NCBI GenBank assembly: GCA_026394315.1
Contig: JAPKYM010000234.1
Location: 1-8,682 of the forward strand
Length of the DNA: 8,682 nucleotides
Reading direction: 5' to 3'
Source of the DNA: Candidatus Bathyarchaeota archaeon
GTDB taxonomy: Archaea; Thermoproteota; Bathyarchaeia; 40CM-2-53-6; RBG-13-38-9
Made by a program: the position numbers and the translations under genes. The notes below the pieces were generated by a model that was given only the letters and a program-made list of their open reading frames with translations, searched no databases and was not told the DNA's origin. Shown here one piece after another: positions 1 to 5,305 of this stretch; position 1 is the stretch's first letter; each line of letters begins with the position of its first letter.

Positions 1-197
1 AAACATGCAGTATGGACCCGACAAAATAATACGCCTACTATCGCTTCTTTTGATCTTAGAGTTTCAGCAGCCGCGCCCATCAAGGCTATTGCAGCGGTAG
101 TTCCGTAGAACGCGCGCGCGCTAAAGATATGAACTTGCGTGAATTTTGTACCCGATTCCAGCACCGAAAACGGTGCGAACCCCGCCCGGTCCACCAC
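1..197 (-). CDS. Partial unrecognised ORF running off the left edge, next to the IS
   Basis: One minus-strand frame is open from the IS junction to the window edge with no stop. About two thirds of its codons begin with a purine and G is especially common there, as in real genes. The product would begin around MVDRAGFAPF if one of the two GTG codons at 195-197 or 192-194 is the start. It continues through an Ala-rich helical stretch (AAIALMGAAAETL). No good ribosome binding site precedes either GTG, and the frame continues into the IS until a TGA at 243-245, so the true 5' end may have been lost to the insertion. I do not recognise the family. The rest of the gene lies outside the window, and the frame could be a chance opening. 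Confidence 0.4.
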   Translation of the reverse strand, partial: MVDRAGFAPFSVLESGTKFTQVHIFSARAFYGTTAAIALMGAAAETLRSKEAIVGVLFCRVHTAC

Positions 198-208
198 AAT
201 TTTTAGCG

Positions 209-230
209 CGCGCCAGCTTCTTGCTAAACT
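209..230 (+). repeat. Left terminal inverted repeat of the IS
   Basis: This 22-bp arm (CGCGCCAGCTTCTTGC then TAAACT) is the exact reverse complement of 1324-1345. The transposase stop codon (TAG on the minus strand, 229-231) begins inside this arm. Confidence 0.93.
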
Positions 231-1236
231 ATCTTCTACATGTCAATTTTGTGAAGTGGATTGGTGAGCGTATTTTGTGGCTTAGTCCTTGCTTGATGGC
301 TGATAATGCGTTTGCGAGCAGGGCTATGATGGAGAGGAGCACGTGTGACAGGACGTTTCTTAGGCTGCGGGTTCGAAGCTGACGCAGTCCGAAATGGGTC
401 TTAAGCCTTGAAATGACTCTTTCCACGGCGGACCGTTTCCGGTATAGGCGTCTAAGGCTTAGTGGGCCGTGGCTTCGGAATCTGCGGTCGACACGTAGAA
501 CCCTTTTGCCTTTCGCCTGGTTCTTTGGGTATGGTATGACTGGCTTCGCGTCCAGACGCTTCACCTCTTCTCTTACGGCTTGGCTGGAGTACTGTGAGTC
601 AGCCACCACATGACGCACTCTATGCTTACGTCTGCGCTTGACGGTTCTCTTAAGGAGCATTGGTGCGGCCTTCTTCTCATTCACATTTGCAGACTCCACC
701 ACAACCGCTAACGGCATCTCACTTTTTGTATCCACCGCCAAGTGAACGCCGTATCCAAGCATCACGTTTCCGCCTTGTTTCCTTAAACCAGCCTCAACAT
801 CAGACAATCCGTGACGGTTATCCTTCGGATCTCTGCGGCTGTACGCCTCAATGAACGTGGCGTCTAAAGCCACGGTTCCGGTGTCCAACACATTCCTCTG
901 GTCAAGCTGCTTCACACAATGCACCATGACCTGTTGGAAAGCTTCAGGTCCTAATCGCTTCCTGAACCTTGAGAGTATTGATGGGTGATACGGCTTCTCT
1001 CCGTCTTTGATGCCGCATAGCAGGCAGAGATCTTCATCGTTCTGGAGCAGCCTATGCAGCTCCTCATAGCCCTCGATGCGGCCTACTCGCTTGAGAAGCT
1101 CCGTCTTGAATTGGCCGAGTAGGCTTCTGGGAGGTCTACCTGTCCGCCTCCGCCCGTAGCTTCTTTCCAAGACTTGTTCTACAAACGTTAAATCCAAAGC
1201 CTGAAACAATTCATACAGAGCCTTACACTCGCTCAC
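229..1236 (-). CDS. DDE transposase, IS4/IS5-like superfamily
   Basis: A 335-residue transposase that cuts and joins the ends of its own element. The N-terminal ~110 residues form the helical DNA-binding region common to IS5/IS1182-type enzymes (GRPPRSLLGQFKTELL, then SILSRFRKRLG). The RNase H-like catalytic domain follows, with D125 (VALDATFIEAYS), D213 (VVADSQYSS) and E272. E272 sits in a perfect Y-(2)-R-(3)-E-(6)-K signature (YRKRSAVERVISRLK, 265-279). The C-terminal helix is basic. The start is GTG at 1234-1236, served by GGTGA (1242-1246) with a 5-nt spacer; no upstream ATG lies in frame. No frameshift or stop interrupts it. The exact IS family (IS5 versus IS4 or IS1182) is not decided from sequence alone. 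Confidence 0.93.
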   Translation of the reverse strand: MSECKALYELFQALDLTFVEQVLERSYGRRRTGRPPRSLLGQFKTELLKRVGRIEGYEELHRLLQNDEDLCLLCGIKDGEKPYHPSILSRFRKRLGPEAFQQVMVHCVKQLDQRNVLDTGTVALDATFIEAYSRRDPKDNRHGLSDVEAGLRKQGGNVMLGYGVHLAVDTKSEMPLAVVVESANVNEKKAAPMLLKRTVKRRRKHRVRHVVADSQYSSQAVREEVKRLDAKPVIPYPKNQAKGKRVLRVDRRFRSHGPLSLRRLYRKRSAVERVISRLKTHFGLRQLRTRSLRNVLSHVLLSIIALLANALSAIKQGLSHKIRSPIHFTKLTCRR

Positions 1237-1274
1237 TTAATTCACCGAATATGACGTGGGTGAGTGTAAAGCTC
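1218..1274 (-). repeat. Imperfect hairpin spanning the transposase start codon
   Basis: GAGCCTTACACTC at 1218-1230 and GAGTGTAAAGCTC at 1262-1274 are inverted repeats pairing at 12 of 13 positions. In the transposase mRNA the 31-nt loop contains both the GGTGA ribosome binding site (1242-1246) and the GTG start (1234-1236). That placement suggests control of translation initiation, but no function is shown. Confidence 0.6.
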
Positions 1275-1295
1275 ATCGATCTTATGATCAAAAAC

Positions 1296-1305
1296 ATGTA
1301 TACAT
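1296..1305 (-). promoter_or_regulatory. TATA-like palindrome upstream of the transposase
   Basis: ATGTATACAT is a perfect 10-bp palindrome inside the IS, about 60 bp upstream of the transposase start. If it acts as an archaeal TATA box, transcription would begin near 1273, at the edge of the upstream hairpin arm. Only position and AT-rich composition support this. Confidence 0.35.
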
Positions 1306-1323
1306 CTTCATGTCAAACGAAAG

Positions 1324-1345
1324 AGTTTAGCAAGAAGCTGGCGCG
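1324..1345 (+). repeat. Right terminal inverted repeat of the IS
   Basis: This arm begins AGTTTAGCAAGAAGCTGG and is the exact reverse complement of 209-230. It lies about 88 bp upstream of the transposase start and ends 13 bp from the metY-like stop codon. Confidence 0.93.
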
Positions 1346-1358
1346 GGCGCTCAAAGCT

Positions 1359-2609
1359 TCATATCTTGTCTAGGGCTTGTTCGAAGTCTGCGATTATGTC
1401 TTCAATTGCTTCTATTCCTACTGAGACACGGATTAGGTCTGGGGTTATGCTGAGTTTTGTGCGAGTAGCGATGTCAAAGCTCACGTACTGTGAGGAATAC
1501 GGGTGAATGACCAATGTCTTGCAGTCGCCGAGGTTTGCTAGGTTGTAGACCAGTTGCAGGTTGCGAATGAAGTTGAAACATTCTTCCTGATTTGATAGCC
1601 CGAAAGTGAACAGGGCACAGCACCCTCTGGAGAATTGTTTCTTAACAGTCTCATAGCTTGGGCTCTCCTTTAGGCTTGGATAGTTTACCCATTTGACTTT
1701 CCTATGGTTGACCATGAATTCGACGAGCTTCTCGACGTTTTCGATGTGCCTTTTCATTCTAACAGCGAGGGTATCTATCCCTATCATGGTCAGGTAGGAG
1801 TGAAATGGCGACTGTGAAGTGCCCACGTTTATGTGGATCTCCCTCCAGACCTTATCAAGATAGGCTTTCTCACCCGCTCTCTCTTTGAACATTTCAAAAT
1901 CTGGATACTTCTCATTTGGCCAGTCAAAATTTCCAGAGTCAACTACGATTCCTCCGAGAGCGTCACCGTGGCCGCTCAGGTACTTTGTTGTTGAGTGAAC
2001 CACAATATCGGCGCCGAGTTTGAATGGGTTCAGCAGGTATGGTGTTGGCATTGTATTGTCAACTACCAGAGGAATATTGTTTTGATGGGCGATCGCAGCC
2101 AGCTTCTCAATGTCGGGGACATCCATCTTTGGGTTGCCAACGGACTCGACAAAGATCGCTTTGGTCTTTGGAGTGATTTTCTTCTCATACTCTTCAAGGG
2201 CGGTGGACTCGACAAAGTTGACTTTGATCCCGAATTTCTTAAAGACGTTGGCAAAGAGAAGGTATGTGGACATGAAGAGGGAGTTTCCTGAGATCATCTC
2301 GTCCCCACTCTGCAGGATTGCTATCAAAGAATTATGGACGGCAGCCATCCCTGAAGAGGTTACTACCGCACCGACCCCGCCTTCTAACTGGGTAATTCGA
2401 TTCTCTAAAGCTTCATTCGTGGGATTCCTCAGTCTCTGATAGATGAATCCTCTTACTTTTCCGGCAAAGACGTCACTTAATTGCTCGGCTGTTGAGAATC
2501 TGTGTGAAGCAGTCTGAAATATTGGCGGTAATGTGCTTCCGTACCAGCTTTCTGGATTGAGCCCACCGTGAACGGTTAAAGTATCGAATTTGTACTTTTT
2601 GTCACTCAT
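1359..2609 (-). CDS. metY: O-acetylhomoserine sulfhydrylase-like PLP enzyme (MetY type)
   Basis: A 416-residue PLP enzyme of the Cys/Met metabolism family, probably making homocysteine from O-acetylhomoserine and sulfide in the cytosol. Visible: the substrate/phosphate loop YQRLRNPT (57-64), SSGMAA (85-90), the cofactor-ring Asp in VVDNT (D184), and the PLP-binding lysine in HSTTKYLSGHGD (K209). NLGDCKTLVIHPYSS (359-373) and the C-terminal RVSVGIE match sulfhydrylases and gamma-lyases; the length suits MetY. A longer frame opens with TTG at 2654, but the ATG at 2609 has GAGGAG (2618-2623) 8 nt upstream and begins the conserved region (MSDKKYKFDTLTVHGG). It follows dodecin on the same strand after 62 nt, and an IS lies just past its stop. 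Methionine gamma-lyase or cystathionine gamma-synthase cannot be excluded. Confidence 0.85.
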   Translation of the reverse strand: MSDKKYKFDTLTVHGGLNPESWYGSTLPPIFQTASHRFSTAEQLSDVFAGKVRGFIYQRLRNPTNEALENRITQLEGGVGAVVTSSGMAAVHNSLIAILQSGDEMISGNSLFMSTYLLFANVFKKFGIKVNFVESTALEEYEKKITPKTKAIFVESVGNPKMDVPDIEKLAAIAHQNNIPLVVDNTMPTPYLLNPFKLGADIVVHSTTKYLSGHGDALGGIVVDSGNFDWPNEKYPDFEMFKERAGEKAYLDKVWREIHINVGTSQSPFHSYLTMIGIDTLAVRMKRHIENVEKLVEFMVNHRKVKWVNYPSLKESPSYETVKKQFSRGCCALFTFGLSNQEECFNFIRNLQLVYNLANLGDCKTLVIHPYSSQYVSFDIATRTKLSITPDLIRVSVGIEAIEDIIADFEQALDKI

Positions 2610-2616
2610 TACTAAG

Positions 2617-2623
2617 ACTCCTC
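2617..2623 (-). promoter_or_regulatory. Ribosome binding site deciding the metY-like start
   Basis: GAGGAGT on the minus strand, spaced 8 nt from the ATG at 2609, is a strong Shine-Dalgarno match. It rules out the longer TTG reading that starts at 2654. Confidence 0.8.
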
Positions 2624-2647
2624 GATCAACGCGCGCTCTCTCGACAA

Positions 2648-2666
2648 ATCGCAAAAGAAATGCGAT
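2648..2666 (-). other. Small hairpin between dodecin and metY-like genes
   Basis: ATCGCA (2648-2653) and TGCGAT (2661-2666) form a 6-bp stem with a 7-nt loop, six bases past the dodecin stop. The loop strand on the mRNA is U-rich (TTTCTTT) but no U-run follows, so it is not a convincing terminator. Confidence 0.3.
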
Positions 2667-2671
2667 GTGCG

Positions 2672-2889
2672 CTAGTCTCTTTCAACCTTGAACGCAAATT
2701 CAACTTCTGCTTGGTACTCTGTGATTTTGTTGTTTTCCAGCGCTCCAGTATATTTCGTCACTTCAAACCAGCGGAGGTTATTCACAGTTTTGGAAGCTTG
2801 AACTAGCGCTTCTTCAACGGCTTGTTGAAATCCTTTGTCAGAGACTCCAACTAACTTTATCTTCTTGTATTTATCTTCTTGTAAACCAT
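2672..2889 (-). pseudogene. Dodecin gene frameshifted by a 14-bp tandem duplication
   Basis: Dodecins are small proteins (about 65-70 residues) that assemble as hollow dodecamers and store flavins in the cytosol. From the second repeat unit to the TAG at 2672-2674 the frame reads as a dodecin: KIKLVGVSDKGFQQAVEEAL, then the flavin-stacking Trp in NNLRWFEVTKY, and the closing strand EYQAEVEFAFKVERD. The only suitable start, ATG at 2887-2889 (MVYKKI), is in another frame because TACAAGAAGATAAA occurs twice in tandem (2870-2883 and 2856-2869). Removing one copy gives ATG-GTT-TAC-AAG-AAG-ATA-AAG, a normal 67-residue dodecin. As written, the ATG frame stops after ten codons, and the dodecin frame has a TAG directly upstream with no ATG/GTG/TTG near its beginning. 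It may be a recent mutant, a reversible switch or population variant. Confidence 0.88.
2856..2883 (-). repeat. Perfect 2 x 14-bp tandem duplication in the dodecin 5' end
   Basis: The unit TACAAGAAGATAAA (minus strand) is present twice with no mismatch at 2870-2883 and 2856-2869. Fourteen is not a multiple of three, so gain or loss of one copy switches the dodecin frame off or on. Confidence 0.95.
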
Positions 2890-2920
2890 CCTAATCACAC
2901 TAGCTTCTTTCAAGAGAGGG

Positions 2921-2927
2921 TATTTAT
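2921..2927 (-). promoter_or_regulatory. TATA-like box of the dodecin gene
   Basis: ATAAATA on the minus strand (within GGGATAAATACC) is centred about 35 nt upstream of the dodecin ATG. The usual archaeal spacing puts the transcript start near 2898, giving a leader of under 10 nt. No Shine-Dalgarno sequence is seen, which fits a nearly leaderless mRNA. Confidence 0.5.
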
Positions 2928-2934
2928 CCCTTCT

Positions 2935-2946
2935 ATGGTATACCAT
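2935..2946. promoter_or_regulatory. 12-bp perfect palindrome, possible operator
   Basis: ATGGTATACCAT is a perfect palindrome 7 bp upstream of the dodecin TATA-like box, in the gap between the divergent dodecin and oxidoreductase genes. The position fits a dimeric regulator acting on dodecin or on both directions. No regulator is identified in the window. Confidence 0.4.
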
Positions 2947-3055
2947 TCAGAATACTCGCGAGCTGATGCAACGCTCGTTGGGAAAAGTAAGGGACTCGCC
3001 AAGTGGGCGAATTAGACGAAGACTTTAGACAACATTCGGACTGATTGTGAATCAA

Positions 3056-3755
3056 ATGTTCGAATTTGAAACCTATATCACAAGGATCATCCAGCGCACT
3101 CATGACGTCAAGAGTTTTAGATTTGACGTCCCAGACAGCTTTTCCTAAAGCCGGACAGTTCTTCTTTCTAACGATAAGGAAAAACGGAAAAGAACTTCAG
3201 AAACACTTCTCGTTCTCAAGCAGCCCAACTGAGGGGGGATACATCGAATTCACCAAGAAGTTGACAGGGCACGAATTCTCAAATGCCCTGGATGAACTCA
3301 AAGAGGGAGACTGGGCTCGCTTGAAAGGTCCGTTCGGAGAGTTTACTTATCAAGGTGAGTACGAAAAGCTCGGAATGCTGGTAGGAGGCATAGGAATAAC
3401 AGCTATACGAAGTATTTGCAGGCTCTGCACAGACCGATATCCAACGACAAACATAATACTGCTCTATGGAAACAGGACAGAGAAAGACATCGTCTTCAAG
3501 GATGATTTAGAGCAGATGCAGAAGCACAATACAAACTTGAAGATGGTGCACTCACTCTCGACACCCAGTGAAGGATGGCTCGGATACACTGGTTACATAG
3601 ATAGGAAGATTGCAGAAAAAGAGATTCCAGACTATCTAGACCGAACTTTCTACAGTTGTGGTCCACCAAGCCTGGTTGAAGCGATGAAAAAGATACTTGA
3701 AGAGCTACGTGTTCCAAAAAGCCAAATCATTACGGAGAACTTTCCCGGACACTAA
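3056..3755 (+). pseudogene. FAD/NAD(P)H oxidoreductase (FNR fold) with a 1-nt frameshift
   Basis: A ferredoxin-NADP reductase-fold flavoenzyme that would pass electrons between NAD(P)H and a partner. Two frames are needed. The ATG at 3056 reads MFEFETYITRIIQRTHDVKS then FRFDVPDSF, the classical first strands, and hits TAA at 3146. The next frame takes over at 3144 with PKAGQFFFLTI. Dropping one T from the TTTT at 3140-3143 joins them as DSF-PKAGQF and gives 232 residues. Downstream are the FAD motif HFSFSSSPTE, the pyridine-nucleotide loop MLVGGIGITAIRS, YSCGPPSLV and the C-terminal ITENFPGH. No 2Fe-2S domain is present. The longest uninterrupted frame begins at a TTG (3066), but its first ~24 residues are the wrong frame. 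It lies 39 nt before the amine-oxidase-like gene, a likely partner. Sequence error, programmed +1 shift or real mutation are all possible. Confidence 0.82.
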
Positions 3756-3780
3756 TGGTCTTCACGTATTTACTCTCTAT

Positions 3781-3785
3781 TGAGG
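3781..3785 (+). promoter_or_regulatory. Ribosome binding site deciding the amine-oxidase-like start
   Basis: TGAGG lies 9 nt before the ATG at 3795-3797 and overlaps the alternative TTG start at 3780-3782, so ATG is preferred. Confidence 0.6.
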
Positions 3786-3794
3786 CCTAACCAT

Positions 3795-5234
3795 ATGAGA
3801 TATACAGGTTTTGAGGGGGAAAATAATCAAATCTGCCACTCGATCAGAGATGGCAAAAGGTACCAGAGAAAAACTGTCAAAGACAACGTCGACGTGGTAA
3901 TTATCGGCGCTGGCATAAGCGGTCTAACTAGCGCCTACAAGCTAAAAGACAAGTTTAGCGTCAAAGTCATAGAGAAGGAGAACAGAATAGGCGGTGCCTC
4001 AAAGAGAGGTAATTGGAAAGGAAGCTACTACTCATATGGAACAGCAGATACAGGACCAGATTATGAAATCAAATATGAAGGCAGAACAATCAATTTCCTA
4101 AAACAACTATTCCAAGAACTAAATGTACCGTGGCAAAAGGTCTCTGACCCATCAGATGCATTCCATTTCAGGAATCACCTAGTCTTAGACCCTTTCTGTC
4201 GCTGCCACCCAGATCTACCTACTTCCAGAGAAGAGAGGAAAGGCTTCGAAGATGCAATTTCATACCTAGAGGAGTTTAAGGAGAGATATGGAAAACTAAC
4301 CATACCACCTGAGGCCAGCCCTCCGGAATGGGAGCAGCTAGACAAGAAAAGCCTAAGAGAACTATTCGCAAATTCGGGTGAATATTTTCTTCTATTCCTG
4401 GACAGATATAGCCAATCTACCTTCGGCGCAACTTCCAATGAGATATCCGCTTTTGAAGGACTCTATTATCTAAGTCGTGAGTTGGACGAGAGATATACCT
4501 GCCCCGGCGGTAACGCATGCGTCTCTGAAGCCTTATCGAATCACCTCGAGGGCAAAATTGAACTCAATTCTACAGCCGTTTTGGTTGAGCAAGAGAATGA
4601 CACCTGCTACGTAACCTATGTTGATGCTCAAGGTTCAGAAGTGACCCTGGAATCCAGATCCGTAATAATGGCTTGCCCAAAACACTATGCCCCATACATC
4701 GTGAAAGGCCTTCCCGAAGATCAGAAACGAGCTTTTAGAAAAGTACGCTATGATTCATACATAGTCGCAAATGTGTTTACGAATGACGTCATCTACGACG
4801 CCGCCTTTGCAACTTATTTTGATGATACAATATTTACGGATATGATTATCGCGGATTGGATTGTGACGTCTGGAAACAAGAAAGTTGGTTCAGGCGAACC
4901 TGAAGTCTATACTCTATACTGCCCAATGGGGGAACGCGGAAGATACAAGGTATTAACTGAGACTGCAGAGACGTGGATCAGCCAAATAACAAATGGAATA
5001 AATAGATATTTTCCACGAGCAGAGAAAAAGATAGTTGACATAAGACTATTCAGGTATGGACATCACTACGTTTTGGGATATCCGGGATTTATAACGGGCC
5101 CCAGAACTATCGCGAAAAGACCTTTTGGAAACATATTCTTCGCCAAAGATGACATGCAGGGAGTACCTTGTCTAGAAAGCGCAGTCTGGAGCGGACTCGA
5201 TGCTGCAAATGGGATATTACAGAAAATGGGGTAG
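3795..5234 (+). CDS. Flavin amine-oxidase family FAD enzyme, SpdH-like N-terminus
   Basis: A 479-residue FAD-dependent oxidoreductase of the amine-oxidase/phytoene-desaturase superfamily, probably cytosolic, as no signal peptide is seen. The Rossmann FAD motif is VVIIGAGISGLTSAYKL (G38, G40, G43), with E60 at the end of strand 2 and RIGG at 64-67. The C-terminal FAD-binding segment is GNIFFAKDDMQGVPCLESAV followed by WSGLDAANGIL. About 37 residues precede the Rossmann motif and contain HSIRDG, recalling the segment before the FAD domain in spermidine-dehydrogenase-like proteins; that comparison is from memory. The substrate is not determinable. A TTG at 3780 opens the frame earlier, but TGAGG (3781-3785) lies 9 nt before the ATG at 3795. 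It probably forms an operon with the FNR-like gene upstream, a possible electron-transfer partner. Confidence 0.82.
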   Translation: MRYTGFEGENNQICHSIRDGKRYQRKTVKDNVDVVIIGAGISGLTSAYKLKDKFSVKVIEKENRIGGASKRGNWKGSYYSYGTADTGPDYEIKYEGRTINFLKQLFQELNVPWQKVSDPSDAFHFRNHLVLDPFCRCHPDLPTSREERKGFEDAISYLEEFKERYGKLTIPPEASPPEWEQLDKKSLRELFANSGEYFLLFLDRYSQSTFGATSNEISAFEGLYYLSRELDERYTCPGGNACVSEALSNHLEGKIELNSTAVLVEQENDTCYVTYVDAQGSEVTLESRSVIMACPKHYAPYIVKGLPEDQKRAFRKVRYDSYIVANVFTNDVIYDAAFATYFDDTIFTDMIIADWIVTSGNKKVGSGEPEVYTLYCPMGERGRYKVLTETAETWISQITNGINRYFPRAEKKIVDIRLFRYGHHYVLGYPGFITGPRTIAKRPFGNIFFAKDDMQGVPCLESAVWSGLDAANGILQKMG

Positions 5235-5305
5235 AATTAGTGCGCGCTATGATCGATGCAATATCCGTCATTAAGACCGTTCAGCACGTAAGTACTTCGA
5301 TAGCA
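5235..5305. other. Convergent intergenic gap with GCGCGC element
   Basis: Seventy-one bases separate the convergent amine-oxidase-like and membrane protein genes. GCGCGC (5242-5247) lies 8 nt after the first stop, inside a minus-strand CGATCATAGCGCGCAC (5240-5255). No hairpin with a U-run was seen for either gene. Confidence 0.45.

Larger units (their letters stand above)
209..1345 (-). mobile_element. Complete insertion sequence, IS4/IS5-like DDE superfamily
   Basis: A single transposase gene is bracketed by perfect 22-bp terminal inverted repeats (209-230 and 1324-1345). These extend to 25 bp (206-230 and 1324-1348) with one mismatch. The element is about 1.14 kb, a normal size for this superfamily. 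The transposase frame is intact, so the element may still be active. It lies about 10 bp beyond the metY-like stop codon and is transcribed in the same direction, so it would receive read-through transcripts. Both ends are GC-alternating. GCGC is present at 206-209 and again at 1347-1350, which could be a short target duplication but could equally be chance, so the exact ends are uncertain by 2-4 bp. The element looks more GC-rich than its neighbours. Confidence 0.9.
2890..3055. other. Divergent intergenic control region
   Basis: This 166-bp gap separates dodecin (leftward) from the oxidoreductase (rightward). It holds the dodecin TATA-like box, the palindrome, a small perfect stem (TCGCC-AAGTG-GGCGA, about 2997-3011) and a weak TATA-like CTTTAGA around 3023-3029. 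The last is about 30 nt before the ATG at 3056 and would give a near-leaderless rightward transcript. A GTGA (3047-3050) is the only ribosome-binding match there. Confidence 0.5.

Noticed and set aside
150..200. tRNA-like stretch and a 6-bp hairpin with AAAA loop (161-176), ending in ...GGTCCACCA
   Set aside because: No T-arm with the TTCRA pattern and no matching acceptor or anticodon arms on either strand. The hairpin lies within a coding-like frame and the CCA is probably coincidence.
413..854. Plus-strand open frames across the transposase
   Set aside because: They are antisense shadows of an intact DDE transposase and have no start signals or recognisable protein features.
206..1350. 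GCGC at both ends as a definite target-site duplication
   Set aside because: The ends are GC-alternating, so a 4-bp match has little weight and implies asymmetric element ends.
1995..2439. Overlapping open frames on both strands within the metY-like gene
   Set aside because: They lie in other frames of a clearly conserved PLP enzyme and encode nothing recognisable.
2610..2654. N-terminal extension of the metY-like enzyme from a TTG at 2654
   Set aside because: The ATG at 2609 has a strong GAGGAG at correct spacing, and the extra 15 residues are not family-like and cover the GCGCGC leader element.
3066..3137. TTG at 3066 as the true start of the oxidoreductase
   Set aside because: The residues it gives before the junction are the wrong frame. 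The ATG at 3056 in the neighbouring frame gives conserved FNR-fold strands instead.
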